A DNA stretch of 30,504 nt from Candidatus Cloacimonadota bacterium (GTDB lineage: Bacteria > Cloacimonadota > Cloacimonadia > JGIOTU-2): the NCBI GenBank assembly GCA_016932035.1, contig JAFGDR010000015.1, positions 1 to 30,504 of the forward strand, written 5' to 3'. Within the stretch, counting starts at the first letter, position 1. Every line of letters starts with the position of its first letter. The notes below the pieces were generated by a model. The model had not been told where the DNA came from and made no database searches. It worked only from the letters and a program-made list of their open reading frames with translations. The translations under genes were made by a program, and so were the position numbers. This document shows positions 14,889-24,356 of the stretch, piece after piece.

Positions 14889-15737
14889 ATGAAAACCTAT
14901 TTTGAATGTTTCCCTTGCTATGTGCAACAAGCACTAAGGGCAGCAAGACTCTTCACTGACGATCCAAAAATAATCAAAAACCTCATTGATGAAGTGGGTA
15001 TGCTTTTCACTAAAATTACCTTTGACATGACATCTCCTGAAATTGGTGAATTTATTTACGGTAGAATGCGCGAGATCTCGGGCGTAGCAGATCCATATAA
15101 AGACATAAAGAACCAGAGTACGGATGAAGCACTCGAACTTGTTCCTTTCTGTAAAGAAATCATAGCAAAAAGTAGCGATCCCCTTTTCACTGCGATTAAA
15201 ATGGCTATTGCTGGTAATATGATCGACTTTGCCATTCACCATGAAGTTGATATTCAAGCCGAAATAGAATCGATCGTTCACAAGGAACTTACTATTAATG
15301 ATTATGAGACTTTTCAGAAACGATTGAGTTCATCAAAAACCATCCTGTATATTGGTGACAATGCTGGAGAATCTGTTTTTGACAGACTACTTATTGAGCA
15401 GCTGCATGATAAAAAAATATATTTTGGCGTCCGGGGTGCACCCGTTATAAATGATGTCATTGAAGAGGATGCCATACATGCAGGAATAGACAAAGTTGCT
15501 CATATTGTTTCTTCCGGTTCAGCAGTTCCAGGAACAATTCTCTCTAAGTGCAGTAAAGAGTTCCAGGAATTATTTCAATTAGCAGATATGGTCATCAGCA
15601 AAGGACAGGGAAATTATGAAGGACTTTCAGATGAAAAGCGGGAGATCTTTTTTCTTCTTAGAGTAAAATGTGAGGTTATCGCAAAACATATCGGCATTAC
15701 TGTTGGGTCGATGGTATTGATGAGATCAGAAAAGTAA
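14889..15737 (+). CDS. DUF89/ARMT1-fold metal-dependent phosphatase
   Basis: 282 residues, GAAAGGAAC before the ATG. DUF89 subfamily I (prokaryotic) with the N-terminal C7-x2-C10 pair in ECFPCYVQQALRA, DPYKDIK (68-74), GNMIDF (109-114), the metal-site motif GDNAGESVFD (156-165) and KGQGNYEGL (238-246). Family members are Mn/Ni/Co-dependent phosphatases proposed to clear damaged phospho-metabolites; the Cys pair is characteristic of subfamily I. All motif residues are intact. Operon with the Cys4 mini-protein gene. Confidence 0.92.
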   Translation: MKTYFECFPCYVQQALRAARLFTDDPKIIKNLIDEVGMLFTKITFDMTSPEIGEFIYGRMREISGVADPYKDIKNQSTDEALELVPFCKEIIAKSSDPLFTAIKMAIAGNMIDFAIHHEVDIQAEIESIVHKELTINDYETFQKRLSSSKTILYIGDNAGESVFDRLLIEQLHDKKIYFGVRGAPVINDVIEEDAIHAGIDKVAHIVSSGSAVPGTILSKCSKEFQELFQLADMVISKGQGNYEGLSDEKREIFFLLRVKCEVIAKHIGITVGSMVLMRSEK

Positions 15738-15765
15738 CTGGTTTCTGATTAAGATAGGCAATTTC

Positions 15766-16662
15766 CTATACAACATTAACCCGGTCTCTACCCTTCTGTT
15801 TACTCTTATACATCAATTCATCTGCACGTTTGACGATGGACTGAACTGTGTCGTCTTTTCTTGATAACGTTCCTCCAACAGATACGGTTGCTGAAATCTC
15901 TTTGTCTTTGAGGGATAATTTTGAATTTTTTACCATAATCCTGAAACGTTCAGCGATCTTATGTAATGTTTCAAGGTCTGTGTTTGGATGAACACTAGTG
16001 AATTCTTCTCCACCCCATCTACCAATTGAATCAACTGGTCTCATCGAATGTTTAAGTGATTTAGCAATAATTTTTAAAATTTCATCACCCGTGTCATGCC
16101 CATACGTATCATTCACCTTCTTAAAATGATCGACATCAATAAATAATAAACCAAAATTCAGACCTCTATCCATTCGAGCTAACTGGGATTTTATCATGGA
16201 TTCTACATGGTGCCTGTTCGGAATATCCGTCAGAAAGTCCAACAATGATAGTTGCTTGAGTTTCTCATATTCAACTCGCAATCTCTCGCCTGAACTATTA
16301 TCCTTGAACAGCTCAATTCCCCCAACGATCTTCCCGTTTTCATAATGTGGAGAAGTCCTCACAAGTACTGGCAGTCTATGCCCTTTTTTATGATGAAGAT
16401 AAAATTCACCCTCACGGGATTCTCCATCCTCCATTGTATAAGCAAGCGGACAATTACCTTTGCACATTTGCCTTCCCTGCTCATTAACATGTATTAAAAT
16501 ATTGTCTGAACACCTCTTACCAATCACCTCTTCTGCGGAAAATCCAGTAATATCTTCAGCAGCTTTATTCCAATATTCTATTTTTTTATCTTCCGATATG
16601 ATATATAAGCCCTCATATAAATTATCAATAACGTTTTGAAAATTCAAGTCTTTCATTATCAT
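15766..16662 (-). CDS. PAS-GGDEF diguanylate cyclase
   Basis: 298 residues; start at 16662 or the second Met (16656), which is better spaced from GAAAG. PAS domain ~8-125 containing C-K-G-N-C (67-71), which could hold a redox or metal group; GGDEF domain ~135-298 with active-site GGEEF (217-221) and D176. The inhibitory I-site RxxD is intact (R208-P-V-D211, five residues before GGEEF), so product feedback is expected. It makes cyclic di-GMP from two GTP. No membrane segment: cytosolic. Convergent with the DUF89 gene, divergent from tmRNA. Confidence 0.95.
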   Translation of the reverse strand: MIMKDLNFQNVIDNLYEGLYIISEDKKIEYWNKAAEDITGFSAEEVIGKRCSDNILIHVNEQGRQMCKGNCPLAYTMEDGESREGEFYLHHKKGHRLPVLVRTSPHYENGKIVGGIELFKDNSSGERLRVEYEKLKQLSLLDFLTDIPNRHHVESMIKSQLARMDRGLNFGLLFIDVDHFKKVNDTYGHDTGDEILKIIAKSLKHSMRPVDSIGRWGGEEFTSVHPNTDLETLHKIAERFRIMVKNSKLSLKDKEISATVSVGGTLSRKDDTVQSIVKRADELMYKSKQKGRDRVNVV

Positions 16663-16795
16663 ACTTTCAAGGGATGAAATAAACTCTGCCAGAATTATGT
16701 CAAATAAAATTATATTTTTGATAAATATCTTAGTTTAGTCTTTATAAAAACCAATCTTTGCATTATCGATAAAACACTTTTCTTTACATCAATTC

Positions 16796-16823
16796 TTGAC
16801 GCTGATTTTTGTGGTTATACATT
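16796..16823 (+). promoter_or_regulatory. Possible tmRNA promoter
   Basis: TTGACG (16796-16801), 16-nt spacer, TACATT (16818-16823). It would start transcription about 30 nt before the mature tmRNA 5' end, a length suited to RNase P trimming. Assignment rests on motif similarity and position alone. Confidence 0.4.
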
Positions 16824-16859
16824 ATTATGCACGTTCAAATGTTTTTTTACAGATACATA

Positions 16860-17317
<458 letters not shown>

Positions 17318-17339
17318 CCGGTAAACCAAATGGAGTGTT

Positions 17340-17582
17340 ATGATGTTTTATGTATATAACTTACAAAGTCTCAACTTCAAAGATAAGTTTTATATTGGTT
17401 ATTCTACAAATCTAAAATCGCGAATCGAGAAACATAACAACGGACAAGTTCCCCACACTTCAAAATTCAAACCTTGGAAAATTAAAACATATATCGCTTT
17501 CGAAGATAACGAAAAAGCTACTAAGTTTGAAAAATATCTTAAAAGTCATTCGGGAAGAGCATTTGTTAAAAATCACTTTTAA
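17340..17582 (+). CDS. GIY-YIG nuclease domain protein
   Basis: 80 residues (starts at 17340 or 17343). Single GIY-YIG domain: FYVYNLQS then FYIGYSTNLKSRIEKHNNG, with the catalytic Arg in the SRIEKHN helix, and Glu in EKATKFEKYLKSHSGRAF (the UPF0213/YhbQ-like subgroup). Such single-domain proteins are common in FCB and candidate-phylum genomes, often in several copies. It lies 127 nt after tmRNA, on the same strand, with the spacer full of inverted repeats. Role unknown: DNA repair, or a mobile endonuclease. Confidence 0.9.
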   Translation: MMFYVYNLQSLNFKDKFYIGYSTNLKSRIEKHNNGQVPHTSKFKPWKIKTYIAFEDNEKATKFEKYLKSHSGRAFVKNHF

Positions 17583-17651
17583 TTGAAGCGATGAAAAAAA
17601 TACATGATATCTGTACGTTAAGAGTCTAATTTTTGTAATGAAAGTATAACA

Positions 17652-17691
17652 AAAACGGCTCAATCCCGAATGATCAGGAAAAAGCCGTTTT
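17652..17691 (-). terminator. Intrinsic terminator after the PorV-led run (can act both ways)
   Basis: AAAACGGCT (17652-17660) pairs with AGCCGTTTT (17683-17691). On the minus strand it follows the PorV stop by 18 nt and ends in a T-tract (CCGTTTTTG); on the plus strand it could stop GIY-YIG transcripts as well. Confidence 0.8.
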
Positions 17692-17709
17692 GTTTATGTA
17701 GTTGGAAAT

Positions 17710-18666
17710 TTAGAAGTTCAGATCGAGTCCAAGCTTATGCGTGGCACCCTCATCGAGAAAATCAGGGATGAATGCATAGTCAAAGCGCAAACTGTTGAAC
17801 TTGATCGATGCACCCATGTTGAAATTTTCTCCGTCGAGACCAGCACGGATCGCAAAGAGATTTGCAAGCCAGCCCTCTACACCGAGGTGAAGTTTGAAAT
17901 CATTCTTCTGGTCGCCTTCGCGTCCAAGACTCTGTGATATATCAGCAGAAGCGATCATATCAAAGGATGTGAGCTGAAAGTCTGCTGAAGCACCGATTCT
18001 GAGTGTGGGAAGCATAGTATCTTCATGATCGGAATCGGTATCCCACTTCATCTTGCCGCCAATATTAAGGACACTGGCACCGGCACGTATCTGCTTGATC
18101 AGTCCATTTGAAACCGGAGACGCAATAAGTGCACCGAAATCAAAGGCAAAACCTGACGCCTTGTTCTCATCGATCTTCTGCATGATGTATTTAGCACCAC
18201 CGCCAATACTCAGCATGGGAATGATATTACCGCCTGCAGAAATACCGATAGCCATATCATTTGCACTGAAGGTATCTCCGCTTGGTGGTTGACCGGGAAG
18301 ACATTCGATGATATCCCCCACCCCAAAGCTGTTGAAGGTCAGCGCAAGTGCTGCATTGCGTTTAGTTCCCACAATGACTGATGCCTGATAGTTCATCCTG
18401 TCGAAACTCATGATATTATACATTGCTCCGACACGTGTTCCTTTGATCTGGCTGAGACCTGCAGGATTGAAGAAGGGAGCAGATCCGTCGTCTGCAATTG
18501 CCGTGAAAGCATTTCCCAGTCCGGCTGGTCGGGCTCCAACAGGAATTCTCAAGAATGCACCACCCTGTCCTCCTGCAAGATCTTCTTCAGCAAAAGCAAA
18601 GGAAGTACATAAGCCAAGTATGAACACGAAAGAAAGTACTGTTTTTATTATCTTATTTTTTCTCAT
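17710..18666 (-). CDS. PorV/PorQ-like (UPF0164) outer-membrane protein
   Basis: 318 residues with a strong AAAGGAG site. Signal peptide 1-26 (cut after AFA). The mature start FLRIPVGARPAGLGNAFTAIADDGSAPFFNPAGLS is the UPF0164/PorV signature, followed by an alternating pattern of beta-strands (FadL-type barrel) to a C-terminal aromatic residue, LDLNF. In Bacteroidota PorV is a type IX secretion shuttle that carries sorting-domain proteins to the surface; whether this homologue does the same is inference, but its partners with FlgD-like C-termini are in the same run. The gene is 14 nt after the 917-residue protein gene. Confidence 0.92.
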   Translation of the reverse strand: MRKNKIIKTVLSFVFILGLCTSFAFAEEDLAGGQGGAFLRIPVGARPAGLGNAFTAIADDGSAPFFNPAGLSQIKGTRVGAMYNIMSFDRMNYQASVIVGTKRNAALALTFNSFGVGDIIECLPGQPPSGDTFSANDMAIGISAGGNIIPMLSIGGGAKYIMQKIDENKASGFAFDFGALIASPVSNGLIKQIRAGASVLNIGGKMKWDTDSDHEDTMLPTLRIGASADFQLTSFDMIASADISQSLGREGDQKNDFKLHLGVEGWLANLFAIRAGLDGENFNMGASIKFNSLRFDYAFIPDFLDEGATHKLGLDLNF

Positions 18667-18680
18667 TGTATACTCCTTTC

Positions 18681-21434
18681 CTAGCGCAATATCGCTACTT
18701 TGATGATCTGCTTTTCACCGGCTTCATTTTCAACAATAATGAAATAAACACCGTTCGCAACATAATCACCGTATTCGTTTTTACCATCCCAGAACATCGA
18801 AATGTTACCATCTACTGTGCTTTCTTTCACGAGTTCGCCAGCGACATCCAATATTCTCAATTTGATTATAGGGGAAGTCGGGTTATCAAAGTTTGGATAA
18901 ATTGTGCCGGGATATGTACTATAATTATCAGGATTGTATGGATTTGGACAGAAGTATGGATCATCAATAGGTGGTATAGGTGCTCCAAGCTTTACAATAA
19001 CTTTGTTGTTATCTTCATCATACTCTTCTATATCATAGTCTGCATCCGCTATAATATAAATATCATGAGAAAGTGTATCCGGCATAGTCCAATTCAGATA
19101 TACTGTTCCTTCATCTCCATTTCCCATTGGTCCAAGATTATATGATCCAATTGGATTAACACTTATTGTTGGATTACCATCATAGAAACGAACAACAAAT
19201 TCGCCAACAGTAGCACCCGCTTCAGTATGGCACTCGACCGTTGCTTCAAAGGATACTACTTCCCCTTCAGCAGGATGAAGATTTGATACAGTAACATTGC
19301 TTGCTGTTAATTCAAGATCAACATTTGATGTCCATAATGGAACATATATAGGGGCAGTTGAGTCAGAACAAAGTCCCTCTGTATCCCAGACTCTTAATCC
19401 GACAAGACCTGAGTACACAACATCAAATAACACATCTGTGGTTACACCAGTTGCATCATCATATTGTCCATCACCATTTGTGTCCCATTCGTAGAGAGTA
19501 ATTCCACGATCATCTGGATCATATGAGCCAGAACCATCTAATGTAATTACACCATTAACACGACTATAGTAAGGTCCACCAGGATCTGCAATAGGTGCAT
19601 GGTTTACACTGTCATTAACTATTGTAAAATGTATATCTGTATCTGTTAAACCGTCACTACCAGTAACAAGTAAAGTGACTTTAAAAGTATCTTCCACAGG
19701 GTATTGCCATGTTACAAATTCACCAATAGCATCAGGATTATTCCAGTCTATACCATCATCGGCATCAAAGTCCCATTCCCATTGAGTAATAAATTCCTCA
19801 GGATTTTGATGATAGGAATTCTTACCTGAAAAAGCAATCGGAGTATTAGTTGGTTGAGGTAAACTGGAAGAGCTAATAACTGCTATGGGTTGTAATTGAA
19901 CAACACCGCGAGTTAATACTAATACGGAAGCTGCAGTTGTACCTTGTTGGAAGGTAAAGAAAACCCCGCCACTCGGCCATGAACCATTTGTATTTTGTCC
20001 GTAAGTGACATTATCAAGAAGGTAATCAGAAACCTCTTCATACCAGTCCCTTGGTCCTGCACCAAAGGATGTGATATCATAAAATTCCATTGCCTTTTTT
20101 AAACCGTAAAGACCATAGTAATTACCGTTTAAAATTTCTCTCCAAGGATAAGGATCATGTGTGTCGTTCCAATGAAAATCTACAAAATTCAGAGCATTTT
20201 GAATTGATACATCTGTTTCAAGCGTTCCGATATAATAATGACTTCCAATACCAGCTCCAGTTTTAGCTATATTGAGGTAAGTAGCTGGAGCATTATATCC
20301 AAAACCGCCGTTGATATCTTGGCTATAATCCAACCAATATGCTAGTTCATCTTTTACCCACTGCGGGGTTTGTATTGGTGGCATATTTTGTTCTATTGCA
20401 ATAAGAGCGAGCACAGGCCACTGGACAGCAGAATTATCGCTTGATCCATAATTGCTTGAATGAACATAGTACCTCCAACCGCCACGTTGATTCCCAGAAG
20501 TAGCATCAGTCTGTGACCAGGCAATACAGTTCATGGCATCTTCCATAACCTCGTAATATGTCATTCCAGCAAGAGAACCACTTGCAACCACACTATCCGG
20601 CTGATTACTTGCTGCAACTGCTAAACAAGCAATTCCACTTGAGTAATTATCATGACTTGAATTAAGAAAGTAAGTTCCTATCCCATCTCCATCAGTGTCC
20701 GGATCACCTGCAGGCTGTACTCCTATGTTAACTGTTCTACCATTAACATTTATCAGCCAATCTAAACCGAGTTGTACAGTTTCAGCATAAATATCTTCAT
20801 CGTAATCATTATTGCCGTAATGGGCATTTTCTTCGAACGCCAATACAGCAAGTCCGGTTGTTCCTACGCCATATTCTCCAGTTGTGTACCACCAGCCACT
20901 AGAATTTTGATTCAAATAAAGCCAGCGTAATCCATCTTCGATAGCAGCATTGACTCGTTGTGCTTTGTTGACAATGGGCACAACATCGATTGTTGTTTGG
21001 TCAACATCTATTAAGCCATCGTCATCAGTCACTGTTAATGTGGCAGTTTTTATACCACCTGTTGTATACGTGTGTGTTACAGCAATATATCGAGCATCTG
21101 TCACTGTTCCAGTAAGAATATTTCCATCTCCCAGATTCCATTCATAGGTTCCAGCTGTGACATCACCCCAATGTACGTTACCCCAAATTGTAATTTCTCT
21201 ACCAACCCAACTATAATAAGTAGGCATACAATTGACCATTGGACCAGCTTGTTTTGATTGCATTATTTCATTCCAATCGCCAAGATGATTCGATCCAGGG
21301 GGAGAAGTTGCTGTTGAATATTTTTCAAGTAACTCCTTGGCTTGTTCTATCAAATCATCTGCTACTACAGATGATATCATTAAGCCTAATGAAATAATTA
21401 TTCCAATGAAAAATACTACTATATGTTTTTTCAT
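18681..21434 (-). CDS. Large secreted protein: PKD, squalene-cyclase-like alpha/alpha barrel, PKD x2, CARDB, FlgD-like sorting domain
   Basis: 917 residues, AAGGAG site. Signal peptide 1-25. PKD domain ~75-152 (EWNLGDG, HTYTTGG), prenyltransferase/squalene-oxidase-type alpha/alpha barrel ~158-500 (GLRWLYLNQNSSGWWYT, TTGLAVLAFEEN), PKD ~530-620 and ~625-715, CARDB-type beta domain ~725-840 (WTMPDT, DEDNN), and a C-terminal FlgD-like Ig domain ~850-917 ending NGVYFIIVENEAGEKQIIKVAILR-like, split here as VANGVYF then KVAILR. The last domain is the sorting signal used in FCB bacteria. Surface exposure expected; the barrel may bind a hydrophobic or tetrapyrrole-like ligand, or be purely structural. 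Confidence 0.9.
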   Translation of the reverse strand: MKKHIVVFFIGIIISLGLMISSVVADDLIEQAKELLEKYSTATSPPGSNHLGDWNEIMQSKQAGPMVNCMPTYYSWVGREITIWGNVHWGDVTAGTYEWNLGDGNILTGTVTDARYIAVTHTYTTGGIKTATLTVTDDDGLIDVDQTTIDVVPIVNKAQRVNAAIEDGLRWLYLNQNSSGWWYTTGEYGVGTTGLAVLAFEENAHYGNNDYDEDIYAETVQLGLDWLINVNGRTVNIGVQPAGDPDTDGDGIGTYFLNSSHDNYSSGIACLAVAASNQPDSVVASGSLAGMTYYEVMEDAMNCIAWSQTDATSGNQRGGWRYYVHSSNYGSSDNSAVQWPVLALIAIEQNMPPIQTPQWVKDELAYWLDYSQDINGGFGYNAPATYLNIAKTGAGIGSHYYIGTLETDVSIQNALNFVDFHWNDTHDPYPWREILNGNYYGLYGLKKAMEFYDITSFGAGPRDWYEEVSDYLLDNVTYGQNTNGSWPSGGVFFTFQQGTTAASVLVLTRGVVQLQPIAVISSSSLPQPTNTPIAFSGKNSYHQNPEEFITQWEWDFDADDGIDWNNPDAIGEFVTWQYPVEDTFKVTLLVTGSDGLTDTDIHFTIVNDSVNHAPIADPGGPYYSRVNGVITLDGSGSYDPDDRGITLYEWDTNGDGQYDDATGVTTDVLFDVVYSGLVGLRVWDTEGLCSDSTAPIYVPLWTSNVDLELTASNVTVSNLHPAEGEVVSFEATVECHTEAGATVGEFVVRFYDGNPTISVNPIGSYNLGPMGNGDEGTVYLNWTMPDTLSHDIYIIADADYDIEEYDEDNNKVIVKLGAPIPPIDDPYFCPNPYNPDNYSTYPGTIYPNFDNPTSPIIKLRILDVAGELVKESTVDGNISMFWDGKNEYGDYVANGVYFIIVENEAGEKQIIKVAILR

Positions 21435-21519
21435 TTTGTTCTCCTTTTAAATGTGTGATTATAATAAACATTTTCATAGAAATGAATAGTATCAAAAAAA
21501 TACCTATTTAAGACATTAA

Positions 21520-22545
21520 TCATACTTTTTTATTATCAAAAAATTTATTAGAAAAGGGACATGCAGCAATACAACTAGAGCATCCACCCCCGTTTTCAAC
21601 CCAAAACATGTAGCATTTATCGACATCAACCACCCATCGTTTAACACCTGTACTGTTCGACACACTCTTTACTGCATATGAGGGCTCAGTATCCCGAGAG
21701 ATCGCTGATACTTCACATGCGTTTATGCATAGTGTACAGTGCCTGCAAATTTCTTGTAAAGAAAAATCTATCGGTTTATCAGTTTTAAGTGGAATATCAG
21801 TGAGTACTTTGCAGATTCTTACAGTTGCACCGTACTCTGGAGTAACCAGCATGCCGTTCCGTCCGAGTTCTCCCAGACCCGCATCGATTGCAAGCGGAAT
21901 GTTGAGCGCTGTATCGTTCCCGGATGAGATTGCTTTGTATCCAAGATGTCGAATGAACTGCGCAACTGATGATGCGACAAACGCCATCTGGGAATATGCA
22001 ATGCCACCGGATGTTATGGCTGACCAGTCTGGAGAATGTGATATATCCTCATTCATGGGGATGATCATGACAATTGCATGAGTATATTCAGGAGAAACAT
22101 CAACAGGTTGTCCATACATGCTTGTTTCATAAAGCCAGTTCCTGTTCAAGGCACAGATCCCGACAAGGGATGCGCCGAATTTCATTGCTGTATCTTTCAC
22201 CTCCTGTGTAAACTGTTCAATATCCTCGATTTCATATTTTGGAAGCTGCGGTTCTGAGAGTTTTGTAATCTCATTATCCAATTTCTGCTCAGAAAAAGCT
22301 CCTGAAAAATGATTGAAAAGCGTCCATGAAGCACAGGCACGGGCTAATTCAAGGCGGGAATATCCTTCTTTTTCTTCTTTTATCACGCTATGCGAATGGA
22401 GATAATTACATTTATAGAAAAAGGATGCGGATTTATCATACATGACCCTGCCGAAAACATTCTTTCGTTCGTCGAAACGTTCTAATGTTTCAGGATCAAT
22501 TTCATAGGTCGGTTTATCGACCTTTTTTACGATAATATCATCCAC
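21520..22545 (-). CDS. Reductive-dehalogenase-like corrinoid/Fe-S protein, no Tat signal
   Basis: 341 residues from a GTG at 22545. The N-terminal segment YEIDPETLERFDERKNVFGR and the core AGLGELGRNGMLVTPEYG (222-239) follow the RdhA catalytic fold; Tyr184 is in the place of the conserved active-site Tyr (GIAYSQMAF). Two [4Fe-4S] motifs: C267-x2-C270-x2-C273-x3-C277 and C311-x10-C322-x2-C325-x3-C329-P. RdhA proteins use cob(I)alamin to reduce halogenated compounds; epoxyqueuosine reductase is a relative. No Tat motif, membrane anchor or rdhB-like gene, so it is probably not respiratory. The start lacks an ATG, and the preceding ORF ends in the same frame 4 nt before. Confidence 0.87.
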   Translation of the reverse strand: MDDIIVKKVDKPTYEIDPETLERFDERKNVFGRVMYDKSASFFYKCNYLHSHSVIKEEKEGYSRLELARACASWTLFNHFSGAFSEQKLDNEITKLSEPQLPKYEIEDIEQFTQEVKDTAMKFGASLVGICALNRNWLYETSMYGQPVDVSPEYTHAIVMIIPMNEDISHSPDWSAITSGGIAYSQMAFVASSVAQFIRHLGYKAISSGNDTALNIPLAIDAGLGELGRNGMLVTPEYGATVRICKVLTDIPLKTDKPIDFSLQEICRHCTLCINACEVSAISRDTEPSYAVKSVSNSTGVKRWVVDVDKCYMFWVENGGGCSSCIAACPFSNKFFDNKKV

Positions 22546-22548
22546 GAC

Positions 22549-23652
22549 TTAGCCCTGTGCAATAAGTTCGAGAGCGATCAAGCAATATGATGTAACAAGA
22601 ACTTTGTTGTTTTCCCACCATCTGCCATTTTCGTTTTGCCACCAGCCCTCTTCATTTTGAATTTTCATGAGCTGGTTTGCAAGTTCCTGTCTCCAGTTAT
22701 GTTCAACCCCGTCATCACCGACGATGATGACTGCATCATAGGCAGTCAGGGCTTTTGCCATCATGAGATAGTAGTAGAAAAGTCCCTGTTTACCGAGAAC
22801 CGGATTTGTTTCAACAATAAAATGATTACTGATCCAATCATATGCTGCCTGAACGCGGGGATCGTCTTTCTGGAGTTTTGCATAGATCATGCTTTTCAGT
22901 CCGGCATAGGTCATATTTCCATACGATGCGGTTCCACCTGCTTTGCTTTTGCCAGGCTCATACATGAATCCACCGTCATTCTGTGAATACGGTTCCGGAT
23001 TATATTCCTCGAGGTTCTGGCAACGCTGCAAAAAGACGATCGCTTTATCAAAGAACACTTTCTTTTCTTCAATATTTGTGATCTCTTTCGTGTTCAGATC
23101 GACCTCATCAGTAGCGATCGGTTCGCGTTCCAGCATTGCTTCAAGCGCCCATTGAAGGTTTGAAAGGTCGGGACGCTCATCACCGCCGTATCCCACACCT
23201 CCATAGTACAGACTATCAACCGAATAACCTTCAGCTTCATCGATCTGCAAACCAAGGAGATATTTTTCTCCCCTATCGACAATATCTGCATATTGAGGAT
23301 CATTTACCTCTTTGAAAGCCATAAGGCATATTGATGTATTGTAGTTCGGCATGTCATTTCCAAATATTGCACCATTGGGTTTGGCACAGCTTGCGAGAAA
23401 TCCAAGCCCTTTTGCAACTGGTTCAAATTGATAGCTGATATTCGGATTGCTATTCAGGATTGCAATAACGGCAAGTCCCGTAATGGCAGGATAATGCTGC
23501 CAGCTGCCATCTTCTTCCTGCTGCTCCACAAGCCATTGCAGCCCGATCTTGATCGAATGTTCGACCTCATGGGTTAACGAGAGATCTACCTTTGCATGGC
23601 ATACAGAGATCATCAGGAAACAGATTGCGATAATGATTACTATTTTTTTCAT
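22549..23652 (-). CDS. Secreted squalene-cyclase/prenyltransferase-like alpha/alpha-barrel protein
   Basis: 367 residues from the ATG at 23652 (GAGG upstream); a GTG at 23658 gives two more. Signal peptide ~1-20 (cut near CHA). The rest is a single barrel of repeated helices with QW-like segments: GLQWLVEQQEEDGSWQHYPAITGLAV, YGGVGYGGDERPDLSNLQWALEA, IQNEEGWWQNENGRWWENNKVLVTSY. The fold is shared by prokaryotic squalene cyclases, complement-type proteins and transcobalamin. Catalytic DxDD of true squalene cyclases is not seen, so it is probably a binding or structural protein. It shares the domain with the 917-residue protein, on the other side of the reductive-dehalogenase-like gene. Confidence 0.85.
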   Translation of the reverse strand: MKKIVIIIAICFLMISVCHAKVDLSLTHEVEHSIKIGLQWLVEQQEEDGSWQHYPAITGLAVIAILNSNPNISYQFEPVAKGLGFLASCAKPNGAIFGNDMPNYNTSICLMAFKEVNDPQYADIVDRGEKYLLGLQIDEAEGYSVDSLYYGGVGYGGDERPDLSNLQWALEAMLEREPIATDEVDLNTKEITNIEEKKVFFDKAIVFLQRCQNLEEYNPEPYSQNDGGFMYEPGKSKAGGTASYGNMTYAGLKSMIYAKLQKDDPRVQAAYDWISNHFIVETNPVLGKQGLFYYYLMMAKALTAYDAVIIVGDDGVEHNWRQELANQLMKIQNEEGWWQNENGRWWENNKVLVTSYCLIALELIAQG

Positions 23653-23666
23653 ATACACACCTCAAA

Positions 23667-24329
23667 TTAATCTATAGCGATAATTTTTATCATTGCTTGT
23701 GTCCCTTTTTCGGGAACAATATTGTTATTTGCTTCATAAAAGGTATCATCGGTGATCGTTGGCAAAGGACTGTGAAGGATTGCAAAAGGATCATGATAGG
23801 TACGAATAATGTTCTGCTCCAGATCAGCTATGAACTGTCCTTGTACGATCTTAGAACCGAGAAAAACCCAGTGTGTTTCCTGCATTTCCCTTTCCTTAGG
23901 AACATTCCATACGAGACGCTCAATACGCTCTTCATGAACCTCTCTCAATGAATCTGACCATATAACATACACATCGACAGAATCACCCTCAGGCACTGTT
24001 TCATAATTCGCTAATTCCATATTTTGACCGCATTCAAGTCCGAGTAATAGGAGTGCAATTTGTACATAGGATGGAATAGCATCTGTTTTTAAAATTGTCT
24101 CATGCAGTCTACCCTTTGGACCGACGAGAATTGTTTCGATCAATCCTTTGTTCATATTGAATTCAGCCGGAAATGTGATCTCTCTTCGCTCAGCATCGAT
24201 CGTGATATTATCTATCTTATAAAGATCTTCATCAATTTGTTGAATGAGAGTATCTGGAGCTTGGGCACAAAGACTGGAAAACATACAAGTGAGAAATAGT
24301 ACAATAAAAAATATGTTCAAAATTTTCAT
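23667..24329 (-). CDS. Secreted YdjY-like protein
   Basis: 220 residues from the ATG at 24329, chosen because GGAG is 8 bases upstream; an in-frame TTG at 24356 overlaps the end of the previous gene. Signal peptide ~1-22. The segment NITIDAERREITFPAEFNMNKGLIETILVGPKGRLHETIL is typical of YdjY-like domains, as is SYVQIALLLLGLECG. The function of this domain is not established. Part of the minus-strand run, with 14 nt to the barrel protein gene. Confidence 0.82.
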   Translation of the reverse strand: MKILNIFFIVLFLTCMFSSLCAQAPDTLIQQIDEDLYKIDNITIDAERREITFPAEFNMNKGLIETILVGPKGRLHETILKTDAIPSYVQIALLLLGLECGQNMELANYETVPEGDSVDVYVIWSDSLREVHEERIERLVWNVPKEREMQETHWVFLGSKIVQGQFIADLEQNIIRTYHDPFAILHSPLPTITDDTFYEANNNIVPEKGTQAMIKIIAID

Positions 24330-24356
24330 TTTTACTCCATGTTTACTTGGTTTCAA

